Assembly: GCA_003427395.1 (NCBI GenBank)
Contig: BFEA01000123.1
Span: forward strand, 1,896,627-1,930,289
Reading direction: 5' to 3'
Length of the DNA stretch: 33,663 nt
Origin: Chara braunii
Lineage: Eukaryota > Streptophyta > Charophyceae > Charales > Characeae
Shown: piece after piece, positions 1-7,832 of the stretch
How the letters are laid out: each line of letters begins with the position of its first letter
Position numbering within the stretch: the first letter of the stretch is position 1
Made by a program: the position numbers and the translations under genes
The notes under the pieces: generated by a model
What the model was told of the DNA's origin: nothing
The model's database searches: none
The model's input: the letters and a program-made list of their open reading frames with translations, nothing else

Positions 1-112
1 TAAGACATTGGTGTACGATGAGTTTGTGTGAACGTGAGTTCCTGTGAACTTGTGTACGATGCTTGTCTTGCATGATAACTGTTCTCTTTGAGACCTATCT
101 TTACCTACCAAC
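1..112 (+). repeat. Left terminal direct repeat (pseudo-LTR) of the PLE, truncated by window edge
   Basis: Bases 1-112 recur at 5370-5481 with one difference (T versus G in the motif agacc[T/G]atct). After base 112 the copies diverge: the left continues into the element leader, the right into flanking DNA. The repeat very likely extends leftwards outside the window and would then include another hammerhead ribozyme copy. Confidence 0.85.
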
Positions 113-289
113 AGCTGAAGGCCCATGTGAACCGGCTCAAAAACTGCCGAACCAGTGTGAGCATGTTGAAGTGTTACCGCTACTGTTACTGATACTGCGA
201 CTCTATGTTCTGAAGACTGAAGCTGACCAGCTGACTAGGAGACTCCTTTCTTAGCGCGAGCAGCGCGATCGTACGGTTTGACTTCCACG

Positions 290-1534
290 ATGTCGGGATC
301 CGGGTATCGCGATGATCGGGAGCGCGGACGCGGTGGTGAACGGGAACGTAGCTATGATGACGGAAGGAACAGTAGTTGGGATACAGGACGCGAGCGAGGC
401 CGCGACGGACGACGTGATCGCTACGACGATGAAGTACGCAGCCATGGATACCGCGATGGACCTCGCTGTGCGCCGGTGACCTGTTACGAATGCGGCGAGC
501 AAGGCCACTATCGCAACCAGTGCCCGAGGCTTGCCGGCAAATCTAGTGTACCACGAGGACGATCGACCTCCCCAGGACACGTAACGAGGCTGGTCGCTAG
601 ACGATCTTCCTCAGAGGAACCTGTGATCCGCAAACAGCTGGAGGAGTTGACCTCATCGATCGCCAGTATGAAGAACTTCATTGATGCTGAACAGACACGT
701 AAAGAGAAGGATGAGCGCCTGAAGAAGGAGGAAGCGAAGCGGGAGGCAGAACGTGTGGAGCAACTTAGGCGAGAAGCGGAGGAACAGCAAGTAAAGGAGC
801 GACGCGCCAAGAAGAAGGAGGAGAAGAAGAGGAAGGAGATTGAGGCCAGAGAAGCACTGCGCAAAGAGCTGCGTATCGAGATGAATCAGTGGATGGGCGC
901 TATGTGCGAAGGCGTACATGATCGCTTACTCCATACGATGAGATCTGAAGACACGAAGGGTAAAGCAAAGTTATCGGAATACGCTTCCGAGGACTCCAAC
1001 TACTCGGATGACAGCGAGATCGAAGCACTTAGTGAGCACACTACTCGACTCAACATCAACGACAAACGTAAACGCGAACCTGATCTAGGTGTGGGTGATA
1101 GCCCACTTGTGGTGACGCCTGTAAAAAGGACGGCTAAGAGAGGAGTGTTGGATCCGAAGAAGTTGTTGCTCAGTTGCCGACACCCACCTTTGAAGAAGCC
1201 ATCACCAAAGAGGAAGACGCCGGGGACAGGATCCGCCACTCGACGCAGGAAGATCCCTGCATCCCCGGGCGTACTCGGGAAGCTGCGCTACGTTCAGGAG
1301 AACCTCCGCCAATTGGGTGGTCTTAACATGGAGGAGCTGAGAGCGATTTGTCGAAGCGAGGAAGTCGCTTTCGAAAGAAAGAAGATGGATATTCTATTGG
1401 CGATCACCGAGAAGCGAGCCTATGTTGCGTACGGCACTAATGAGGAGACCAGGGTGAGGAATGCTACCGAAGAGGTGGTTGAGGAGACCCAGTTAGACGA
1501 TGCATCCGAAGGAGACAAGGAGAGTGAGGTGTGA
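290..1534 (+). CDS. Gag-like ORF1 of the PLE: CCHC zinc knuckle, coiled coil, SAP-like C-terminal segment
   Basis: The 414-residue frame starts at the first in-frame ATG (290). An upstream TTG at 278 is in frame but is not a normal eukaryotic start. Residues 1-60 are rich in R, G, D and E. A zinc knuckle C-x2-C-x4-H-x4-C (CYECGEQGHYRNQC) is encoded at 482-523. It is followed by a long K/E/R/A-rich heptad-like region (about residues 105-200), a probable coiled coil for self-association. Near the C-terminus a segment beginning LNMEELRAICRSEEV resembles a SAP-type DNA-binding helix pair. This suggests a nucleic-acid-binding, multimerising nucleocapsid-like protein. The ORF ends at UGA 1532-1534, and the same frame continues at once into the endonuclease/RT region without an ATG, which suggests a gag-pol arrangement. 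This ORF is intact. The SAP call is weak. Confidence 0.75.
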   Translation: MSGSGYRDDRERGRGGERERSYDDGRNSSWDTGRERGRDGRRDRYDDEVRSHGYRDGPRCAPVTCYECGEQGHYRNQCPRLAGKSSVPRGRSTSPGHVTRLVARRSSSEEPVIRKQLEELTSSIASMKNFIDAEQTRKEKDERLKKEEAKREAERVEQLRREAEEQQVKERRAKKKEEKKRKEIEAREALRKELRIEMNQWMGAMCEGVHDRLLHTMRSEDTKGKAKLSEYASEDSNYSDDSEIEALSEHTTRLNINDKRKREPDLGVGDSPLVVTPVKRTAKRGVLDPKKLLLSCRHPPLKKPSPKRKTPGTGSATRRRKIPASPGVLGKLRYVQENLRQLGGLNMEELRAICRSEEVAFERKKMDILLAITEKRAYVAYGTNEETRVRNATEEVVEETQLDDASEGDKESEV

Positions 1535-2140
1535 GCTAACAGTGACTACTGGAAGCTATGTCGAGCCTTGGTCGTTGAGAGAAGATGTGGACCTTTTGAT
1601 GAAGCAGTCGAGATTGTCAATCGTCTTGTTATCATAATTTTGGCGTTAAATGATCAGATTAAGTGGTTGAAGAAGTGCGTGGCGACTTGGGTGAAATTGC
1701 ACCAGCAGCGCGGCGTGAGTGCCTTCAATGGGCAGACCAGCGGTGTTTACCTCCTTACTTCACCAACCTGCCGAGCCCAATACGTGGGCCAGACAGGTAG
1801 GACAGGGATTCTAAGGTGGAAAGAACACCTGTCCCATGGTAGGCGGGGAAGCCGACAGACGCACCTCTATCGCTGGTGGCATGTGTACGGAGCGGAATCC
1901 TACGTTCTACTACCGTTGGAAGACTGTGCATCTTGTGAGTTGCAAACCCTGGAGCAGCTCTATATCCGGAGATGGTCTCCAGTGATGAACACCTCCGGGA
2001 CTTTACGTAATGGGAGGAAGAAGAACCGGCGTCTGGGGAAACGAGAAAGGGGAAGGAAGGCCGCAAGTGCACCTGTTATACGAGATGGAGGTACGGCACT
2101 ACATCCAGTCCAAGCACGCTTACCAGGCAGTGACGACTAG
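1535..2140 (+). pseudogene. GIY-YIG endonuclease domain of the PLE polyprotein
   Basis: This stretch is open in the same frame as ORF1, between UGA 1532 and UAG 2138. It has no ATG before the nuclease domain, so translation would need read-through of the UGA or an upstream fusion. The GIY-YIG fold is readable at about 1742-1999: G-V-Y, ten residues later Y-V-G, an Arg and His in RTGILRWKEHL, a Glu in LEQLYI and an Asn in VMNTSG. These match the family's catalytic and metal-binding positions (GIY, YIG, R, H, E, N). Two cysteine pairs or singles (PTCRA, EDCASCE) may bind zinc. In PLEs this nuclease nicks target DNA for target-primed reverse transcription. The domain looks intact; the ORF is classed as a pseudogene because UAG 2138-2140 separates it from the RT. 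Confidence 0.8.
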
Positions 2141-3274
2141 AGTGTGGACATCTTCTGTTTGTTTGAGTTACTTGAGAAGGAAAAGCGGATGAAGTTTATG
2201 CTTAAAACGCAAGGAGGCAACTGTTGGTGTAGAGGATGGAAGTCGTTGAAAGCCACCTTCGATAATACCGACGTATCAGTCGCTGGTCAACGCAAGAAGT
2301 TACATGTTTGTAAACGCCACTTTGAAGAGGGCGACACTTTGAAAATTTTGCAGCTTAGGCGTTGGCATCCGAAGGTCGGTCCTGATAAGCGCTTCTTATG
2401 CAAACTTTTCCGAAATCCTCTACGTAAGGATCTGCTCGGTAGCTGCAGTCTGGAAGCATTGGTGCGCATGATGCGCTCTGCAAGCATTTTCCAAAAGGCG
2501 GCTAGTACAGCTTACCTTCGTCGTCTCATATCTGGATCTATCAAGGATTCGTACGGATTTAGTATTAACGCTAGGATTATTGTACGTTTGAAGTTCGATG
2601 ATAGGGTCCGAATGGTCGAAGTTAGGAAGTTGGCGAACGATTTGATCGAAGGTTTGTCCGTTCCAGTTTGCGTTAAGGATCACGGACGAAGCACTTTTAG
2701 AATCGTATGGGTTAAGAACCCCTCCGTTGCTAGCATGCTGCACAATCAGCGTCATTTTGCGAAAGTTGTTGTGTCCACCTGCGTCTGTGCAGGTCTACCC
2801 TACCCTCGTGTAGGAGCTCATGTGCTTTTCCGTCTCCAAGAACTGGAAGGGGTGAACCCCTTGATCTGCAATGCGCGCAACGTACCGAAGCTCTCACTAC
2901 CTTACCGAGGCACACTTCTCGCACAGGAGATTGTTGATGGAATTCAGTCGTGGGTGAACTTTCACGGTGCTACACCCACTGTCACCAGAGTCGAGGCCGA
3001 CCGTTGCCTAATCGAAACGGTAGATGCAGGTTCTAAGTATCTGGACCCGAAGGAAGTGGAGAAGGTACGTGGAACTTTGGATGGGCTGGTGTTGACGCCC
3101 CTGGACAGGAACCCAGGCAAAACCCTGGTTCTGTGTCCACAAGTATATTTTGAGGGAATGATGAGTACATTTGTGATGGCGCCAGACTACGACATTATGG
3201 AGAAGAGTGAAGAGGACTTGCTACGGGCGATGCGGGAGGATGCTAGTAAAGCTGCTCTTTTAAACTTCGTATGA
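2141..3274 (+). pseudogene. PLE reverse transcriptase, N-terminal part (linker and RT1 region)
   Basis: This continues the same frame after UAG 2138-2140 and stays open for 377 codons to UGA 3272-3274. The first about 250 residues are basic with scattered cysteines and no motif I can name. The end carries LTPLDRNPGKTLVLCP, which matches the Penelope RT N-terminal signature of the D(K/R)N.G type, where the RT fingers begin. Length and order fit the region between GIY-YIG and the RT palm in permuted PLEs. The terminating UGA lies a short way before the next RT motif (YILPKHKDL), inside what should be one continuous domain. It therefore breaks the protein unless recoded. Confidence 0.7.
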
Positions 3275-3570
3275 TGGGATAAGAAGGGGAAGCTCGGTGA
3301 ATCGTATATTCTGCCGAAGCACAAGGATCTGACCAGGTACAAGCCGATTTGCCCCACCTTCTCGGAACCTACAGTACGCTCTTGCAAGGGTACAGCCAAA
3401 GGGCTGAACCATCTGTTGTCTACTCTGCCTCGTGATTGGCACTTCAACTTGAAGTACGTGTCGGACCTTGCTTCGCGCCTGGAGAGTATTAACAAGAAGA
3501 TCAAGAGGGCTTTGCGTGGCGATACTGAGATCATATCCATGTCTTTTGACATTAAGGATATGTTCAGTAA
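3275..3570 (+). pseudogene. PLE reverse transcriptase, fingers and palm motif A
   Basis: The same frame continues after UGA 3272. It encodes YILPKHKDLTRYKPI (RT2, LPK.HK..R.RPI type), then FDIKDMFSKL with the motif A aspartate at 3548-3550. Penelope RTs carry F.I.DMF at this position. Around 3570-3575 the homology moves to the next frame, where TDIIAAVDWATDYHL continues naturally, so one indel has occurred here. In the original frame the ORF would end spuriously at 3616. Confidence 0.75.
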
Positions 3571-4401
3571 ACTGACATCATTGCTGCTGTTGATTGGGCT
3601 ACGGACTACCACTTGAGTAGAGGAAGAAAGCAGGTGAGAGTCAACACGAGAGGCAAGGGTTGCTCCTTTGGCCGAACGACTGGTGATGAGCACTGGCGAG
3701 CGATTAGCATCGAGCAGATGAGGTGTTTCGTCTGTTGGGAACTGACACACACATATACCAAGGCGACGGGAATTATACTGAAGCAGGTGGTCAGTATTCC
3801 CATGGGAAAAAGTACCAGTCCACCGCTTGCGTGTCTGATGTGTGCATTTGGGGAATTTCGATTTTTGAAGGAACTGGGAGTGTTGAGGAGGAATGTATTC
3901 GGTATCCGACTAATGGATGACGTGAGCATTGTCATCCTTAGCGGAGGAAAGCGGATCGGGTTGTCTCGTCGGATACAGGATGAATTTCAAACCTGTTATC
4001 CGAGTAATCTGAACTTGAAGCGTAATGATGATGGGGTTGGGCAGTGGGATTTCCTTGGCACGACAATGAGTGTCAACACTGTGTACCCCTATCTGAGATG
4101 CGTCCAAGCTTCGAGAAATGAGCTGTCCATGTGGCAGTCCGACACCCTGGAGATCAGGAACGGCCAATCCTACAACTCATGGTGCAGTAAGAAACAGCAA
4201 AGCGCTGTTATCGGAAGCTACCTTCACCGAATTGACAGCAACACTAACGATAGGAAGGCCATCCCCGCGAGAGTACTGAGCCTGCAAAGGGAGATGAGGC
4301 TTAAGAACTTTCCTCATACCTCTCTCGAAAGAATCCTGAAGAGATTTGCGAGGGGTCGTGATGAGATCTGGAACTGGACTTGGTGTTGGCTGTATGGTTG
4401 A
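3571..4401 (+). pseudogene. PLE reverse transcriptase, palm motifs B and C and thumb
   Basis: This is the continuation of the RT after the frameshift, open to TGA 4399-4401. Motif B is IPMGKSTSPPLACL (from 3796). Motif C is RLMDDVSIVIL with the catalytic Asp pair at 3916-3921 (MDD where many PLEs have YVDD). QWDFLGTTMSV gives RT6 and YPYLRC the RT7-like segment. The basic C-terminal tail (about 60 residues) has no GIY-YIG domain, confirming that the nuclease is upstream rather than downstream. All catalytic aspartates are present, so the damage is confined to stops and the single indel. Confidence 0.75.
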
Positions 4402-5243
4402 AGTGCAGAACGTCAGCTGGACGTACGCACATTAAGAACACGTAGTTCTTTTTAGCATTTCTTTTTCTGTATTGTTCTGAAGTTTGTTAGTCTTCTCATA
4501 CAGGGAGTGCTCTGCCCAGCAGATGTAATTTAGGAGTGTGCAATTGTATTGCTTGTTAGCATGGTTTCTTTCCTTCCTTTTTTCCGAATTGTTTGAATCA
4601 GATTTGCATGGTAGCATGCTAATTTTGTAATATGCTGGGACAGGGGCTGTTAATTGTATACTTAGCCTTAACATAGTAGGGACAGGGTTTGTCTCAGCCT
4701 TTGCCTTTTAGTAGGTGCCTTTGTGATTCTAGTGCTCGGTTGCCGGGTATTGGTCTCGAGCCCGCGCGCTATAGCCCGTTTTGCATATTGACGCTCAGTT
4801 GTCTATGCCTTTCGTATGTGCCTTTTGGATCTTAGTGCCCGGCTGCCGGGTGTTGGTCTTGAACCCGTGCACAAAGCGCACCTTTTGATTTTAGTTTTTT
4901 CGGGTGTCACGGTTCGATCTCGAACCAGAGTGCTATCGTCTAGGAATTTTGTCTACTAGCAGTAGTACCGGACTCTTTGACTCTGCTGTCTTTCACGAAG
5001 GTTTGCCAATTGCGGTTTTACCGGCTTTGTTCTGTTTTTAGTTTACAGGTTTTACTTTTACTTGCTTTATTTTACTTGTCGCAGTGCTATCATATAGGCT
5101 AGTGAACTATATAGCTAATGATTGTCGCGTCTACTGGTCTTTTCTGGGTCCGACGTTTTGTGTACCTGCAGGCGTCTCGCGATGCCGCAGGTAGACGACG
5201 GAGGTGGGATGTGGGAAGTTTAGCTAAGTTGAGGGAGAAGAAA
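4402..5243 (+). other. PLE 3' non-coding region with internal about 103-bp repeats
   Basis: No credible ORF. An imperfect repeat starts at 4715 and again at 4818 (shared pieces: gtgcctttt, tagtgcycggytgccgg, ttggtct). A shorter third copy starts near 4877. The repeats contain short tRNA-T-arm-like strings (for example ggttcgatct at 4911-4920), but no full tRNA fold is visible. The region is T-rich and leads into the ribozyme-bearing terminal section. Confidence 0.5.
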
Positions 5244-5311
5244 GGTGGTTTTTTCCCCCTGAGGAGGACCGCGTGGCGGCGGTCGAAACCGGTCGGGGTG
5301 CCATACCCACC
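5244..5311 (+). ncRNA. Type I hammerhead ribozyme of the PLE terminal repeat
   Basis: A hand fold gives every core element. CTGAGGA (5259-5265) is the CUGANGA box. Stem II is GACCGC (5267-5272) with GCGGTC (5279-5284), loop GTGGCG, and one extra G at 5266. GAAA is at 5285-5288. Stem III is the self-complementary ACC/GGT (5288-5293). The cleavage triplet GTC ends at 5294. Stem I is CCCC (5255-5258) with GGGG (5295-5298), an internal loop, then GGTGG (5244-5248) with CCACC (5307-5311). The very short loopless stem III is what PLE hammerheads show and implies activity as a dimer. Self-cleavage would trim the element RNA at a fixed point. The extra G next to the core is the one non-standard feature. 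Confidence 0.75.
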
Positions 5312-5369
5312 GGCGTGTGCAATCATTGTTCATTCAATCATTGTTCATTGTTTTTCTCGTTTTCATGTC

Positions 5370-5481
5370 TAAGACATTGGTGTACGATGAGTTTGTGTGA
5401 ACGTGAGTTCCTGTGAACTTGTGTACGATGCTTGTCTTGCATGATAACTGTTCTCTTTGAGACCGATCTTTACCTACCAAC
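5370..5481 (+). repeat. Right terminal direct repeat (pseudo-LTR segment) of the PLE
   Basis: A 112-bp copy of 1-112 with one mismatch. The shared sequence ends at tacctaccaac, which marks the right edge of the element. The full right repeat probably starts upstream and includes the ribozyme, but its left limit cannot be set because the left copy is cut off. Confidence 0.85.
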
Positions 5482-5739
5482 TGTTTATTAACCCACCACT
5501 GCCACCAGTACATTTCCCATATATCAGGGGAGGGACAAAAATGACTAGAAGCATTTCTAGTCGGATGAATTTGGGTGCTCCCATAGTGGCCCGTTCGTTC
5601 ATCATTGTCACGGCTTAACCACCGCGACTTTCAGAGGTTCTGGTGGTTTAACAGTTTAGTTACATGTCTGTACCATTCAGCCACATGTTTTTTTTCCTCC
5701 ATTTCTTCCAAGTAAAGGGGGTAGCCCCTAACATTACTG
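5482..5739. other. Intergenic stretch with a SINE-like head and small hairpins
   Basis: No gene. There is a hairpin ACTAGAA/TTCTAGT near 5545-5565 and a stem from ttaaccacc (near 5620) with ggtggttta (5642-5650). At 5672-5683 the minus strand reads TGGCTGAATGGT, the same polymerase III A-box-like string as in the SINE at 5740-5856. This is probably a second, diverged copy, but no B box is visible here. Confidence 0.35.
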
Positions 5740-5856
5740 TTTTTTTTTTTTTTTTTTTTTTTTTTTACTGTATTCATCTGGTTCCATCAGAGTTTGAACT
5801 GATGACCTGTTTTCCAACAGTTATATGTGAGTACCATTCAGCCACACAGGCCAGGT
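5740..5856 (-). mobile_element. tRNA-derived SINE, poly(A) tail at its 3' end
   Basis: On the minus strand an A box TGGCTGAATGGT (plus 5833-5844) is followed 33-40 nt later by a B-box-like GTTCAAACT (plus 5791-5799). CATCAG/CTGATG encloses the B box as a T-arm-like stem. The sequence then ends in a pure A tract (T27 on plus, 5740-5766). Internal pol III promoter plus terminal A tract is the standard SINE layout. The B box departs from consensus at its last base. The parent tRNA cannot be named safely. Confidence 0.55.
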
Positions 5857-6110
5857 AAATTTGATGATTTAAACATGGATGTCATAGGATTTGGGTATTT
5901 TTGGAAAGTTCTGCATGAAATTTGAAAAACGGAAAAGCTCTTGTGTGATTTGCTATCACTTAGGGGGATGACAGTAGTTTGTCCTAGTTTACTCTTAGAA
6001 CGGGTNNGNGGGNAGNGCNCCAGTNGGAAANGNGCATTAGACACCGCCATGTGGGGTTGGGGGGGGGGAGGGGGAGGTGCAGTGACTGGCCATTGCTCGG
6101 CGCTAGCACC

Positions 6111-6201
6111 GCCGATTTCCCCCATCGGCAATGCCTGCCCACCCCTCATCACCGTGATGAGGGACTGGTACAGCTTTGCTCTCGCACCACAGCTGTGGTG
6201 C
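6111..6201. repeat. Cluster of three perfect palindromes in 91 bp
   Basis: Three stems follow one another: GCCGAT (6111-6116) with ATCGGC (6124-6129); CCCTCATCAC (6143-6152) with GTGATGAGGG (6154-6163), one base apart; and the uninterrupted palindrome GCACCACAGCTGTGGTGC (6184-6201). A G-rich run precedes them (about 6057-6078). TATAAATA (6255-6262) and A17 (6345-6361) follow. This looks like a structured RNA that has been retroposed, but no family is recognised. Ns at 6006-6032 blur its left side. Confidence 0.5.
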
Positions 6202-6344
6202 AAACCTACCCCGTGGGCTGGGAAGAGATCCGGGTTGGTTGGTGTTCCCCCGTACTATAAATAGACTAGTGAGAGGATGAGATAGATGCGTACTACCAAG
6301 AAAAAGACAGAATATGAGATCGATGAGAGAAGAATATAGCTTCT

Positions 6345-6400
6345 AAAAAAAAAAAAAAAAAGCGCATTGTGGTCTGAGTTTGTGGGTTCAAACCCCTAGA
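6345..6400 (+). repeat. A17 tract followed by a tRNA T-arm-like fragment
   Basis: An A17 run (6345-6361) is followed by gtgggttcaaacccc (6382-6396), a perfect T-arm/B-box-type sequence. No A box lies at the right distance upstream, so it is a truncated tRNA-like head rather than a gene. From 6401 to 6640 I see no feature beyond GT-rich unique-looking sequence. Confidence 0.35.
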
Positions 6401-6650
6401 GCCTCGTGCATGTACACCAGCGGGCGTTGACCCACGCACAGCTGTTCACACCCTCCCTTGGGGTTGGTCCACAGTAAGGATTACAGACACTGCCTATGTG
6501 CCACCCAATGGGTTTAGTCCATGGTTGCTGTGTGTTGGGTCTAGGCTATGAGTGGGTTGCCCGATGTTTGGTTCATGGGGTTGTTCCGGTGATTGCACAA
6601 TGTTCCCTCACTCAAGCTCAGTATAGCATGCTTCCAGATCAATCAATGTT

Positions 6651-6715
6651 GTAGCTCAGTAGGTTAACATGAATAATGGTAAGAATGAGGTTCGGGGTTC
6701 AATACCAGTTCAGGA
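6651..6715 (+). mobile_element. tRNA-like SINE head (A and B boxes)
   Basis: TAGCTCAGTAGG (6652-6663) fits the pol III A box and GGTTCAATACC (6696-6706) fits the B box, 44 bases apart. Neither a full cloverleaf nor an intact acceptor stem could be folded, so a functional tRNA gene is unlikely. A tRNA-derived SINE head or tRNA pseudogene is the better reading. From 6716 to 7390 no gene or named repeat is seen. Confidence 0.4.
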
Positions 6716-7390
6716 AGAAAGTTCTAAAAGATTGCAGGTACAGGGTTATGGAGACCTTGCTCACGTAGAGTTGGTTACCTTAGGACTCTGCTTTGGCGGG
6801 GCACGGGCTACAGGTGGGATTATAAGGGAGGGGTCCTGCTGGGAGGAGGGTAGGTAGGACAAACTCTATTGGAGGATATCGGTGGCGAACCTGCAGTTAG
6901 GGATGTCTTAGGGGTCCCATTAGGTAGGATTACTAGAAGGGTGATGATACTGGGTGTGAAAACGCTGAAGTAGGACATTTGGAGTACGATATGCTGGGGA
7001 TAATTATGAGGGTAAGGGTGGGAGGGAGTCTCATAGATCATCTGGATAATCAAATGACCAACTACTGAAGGGACGGTCATATGCATGGTATCTAGCCTCT
7101 ACAACAACCTGGAGTAAAGAAAAAAGTTAAAAAGAACGGGCAATGGAGTTTTTTGGCAAAACAAGGGTTGAAGGTGGCAGGGATGGTACTTCCAGGTGTC
7201 TACCAGTATTAAGAGACGGCTGGAACCGACCTCTCTTGGAAAGAATTTTGGGAGGCGAGATCAGCGTGAGGGTTGGTCTTTAGCACTTGTAGCAGTTTTC
7301 TCTGGGATTGGATTAATTTCATTTAAGGAAAAGAGGGATCTCAGGAGGTAGAAAGGTAGTAGGCCTGATGATAAGAAATGGAGGTAGTTA

Positions 7391-7554
7391 GCAATGGGAC
7401 GCTGGACCCGGTTTCCAGCACAGGGACCACGGATTCTATCTCCTATTTCAACTTTTAAAATTTTCACAATGTAAGGGACGCTGGACCCGGTTTCCAGCAG
7501 GTGCAGCTCCCCACCAATAGATGGAGCCGTAAGGGTTAAAAAAAAAAAAAAAAA
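7391..7554 (+). repeat. Two partial copies of the LINE-family 3' tail ending in A17
   Basis: The tail core (gacgctggacccggtttcc) occurs at about 7394-7417 and again at about 7475-7498. The second copy continues through cagctccccaccaatagat to A17 (7538-7554). The same core terminates the LINEs at 8494 and 27488. The second copy lacks the variable hairpin. It is either a very short 5'-truncated LINE insertion or a SINE using the LINE tail. Confidence 0.6.
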
Positions 7555-7832
7555 CGCTACGGTCGTGAGCGCACGGAGAACGAACTGGCCAGCAGGCCTG
7601 GCGGTCTTGCTACCCAAGGCCTCGAATCTGACGAGGATGACAGGAGACGTTGACGCCCTCAATGCGTGGAAGGTAGGTTGACCCAGCGGGCAGGGTGGAG
7701 GCGCGGTGACACGGGCAGGGTTGGAACACCCTTTAGTCAACGAGCGAATGGTGTCCTTGCGAGTGGAGCGCTGCAAATAACACAACGAGATCCTGCGGCA
7801 AACCGGACGATACTAAGGGAGATAGGTGATAA

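Larger units (their letters stand above)
1..5481 (+). mobile_element. Penelope-like retroelement (PLE) with N-terminal GIY-YIG, gag-like ORF1, terminal repeats and hammerhead ribozyme
   Basis: The order seen is direct repeat (1-112), leader (113-289, no gene seen), CCHC/coiled-coil ORF (290-1534), GIY-YIG domain (about 1742-1999), reverse transcriptase (about 2141-4401), 3' non-coding region, hammerhead ribozyme (5244-5311) and a second copy of the direct repeat (5370-5481). In canonical Penelope elements the GIY-YIG domain follows the RT. An RT preceded by GIY-YIG is known from a permuted PLE clade of green algae and invertebrates (Chlamys/Naiad-type), so I place it there by inference. PLEs typically carry pseudo-LTR repeats with hammerhead ribozymes, which fits. 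The coding part is damaged by three in-frame stops and one frameshift, so this copy is probably non-autonomous unless stops are recoded. The left repeat runs off the window, so the true element is longer. Confidence 0.8.

Noticed and set aside
508-864. Minus-strand open frames opposite the PLE ORF1
   Set aside because: They are shadows of the GA-rich coiled-coil coding sequence (Ser/Phe/Leu-rich antisense).
5125-5260. Alternative type III hammerhead using ACTGGTC near 5133-5139 as cleavage strand
   Set aside because: Stem III can pair, but stem I does not form; the type I fold with CCCC/GGGG next to the core is clearly better.
6651-6715. Functional tRNA gene
   Set aside because: A and B boxes are present but acceptor and anticodon stems could not be paired.
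7361-7385. ctgatgataagaaat as a second hammerhead core
   Set aside because: There is no room for stem II between the two boxes.
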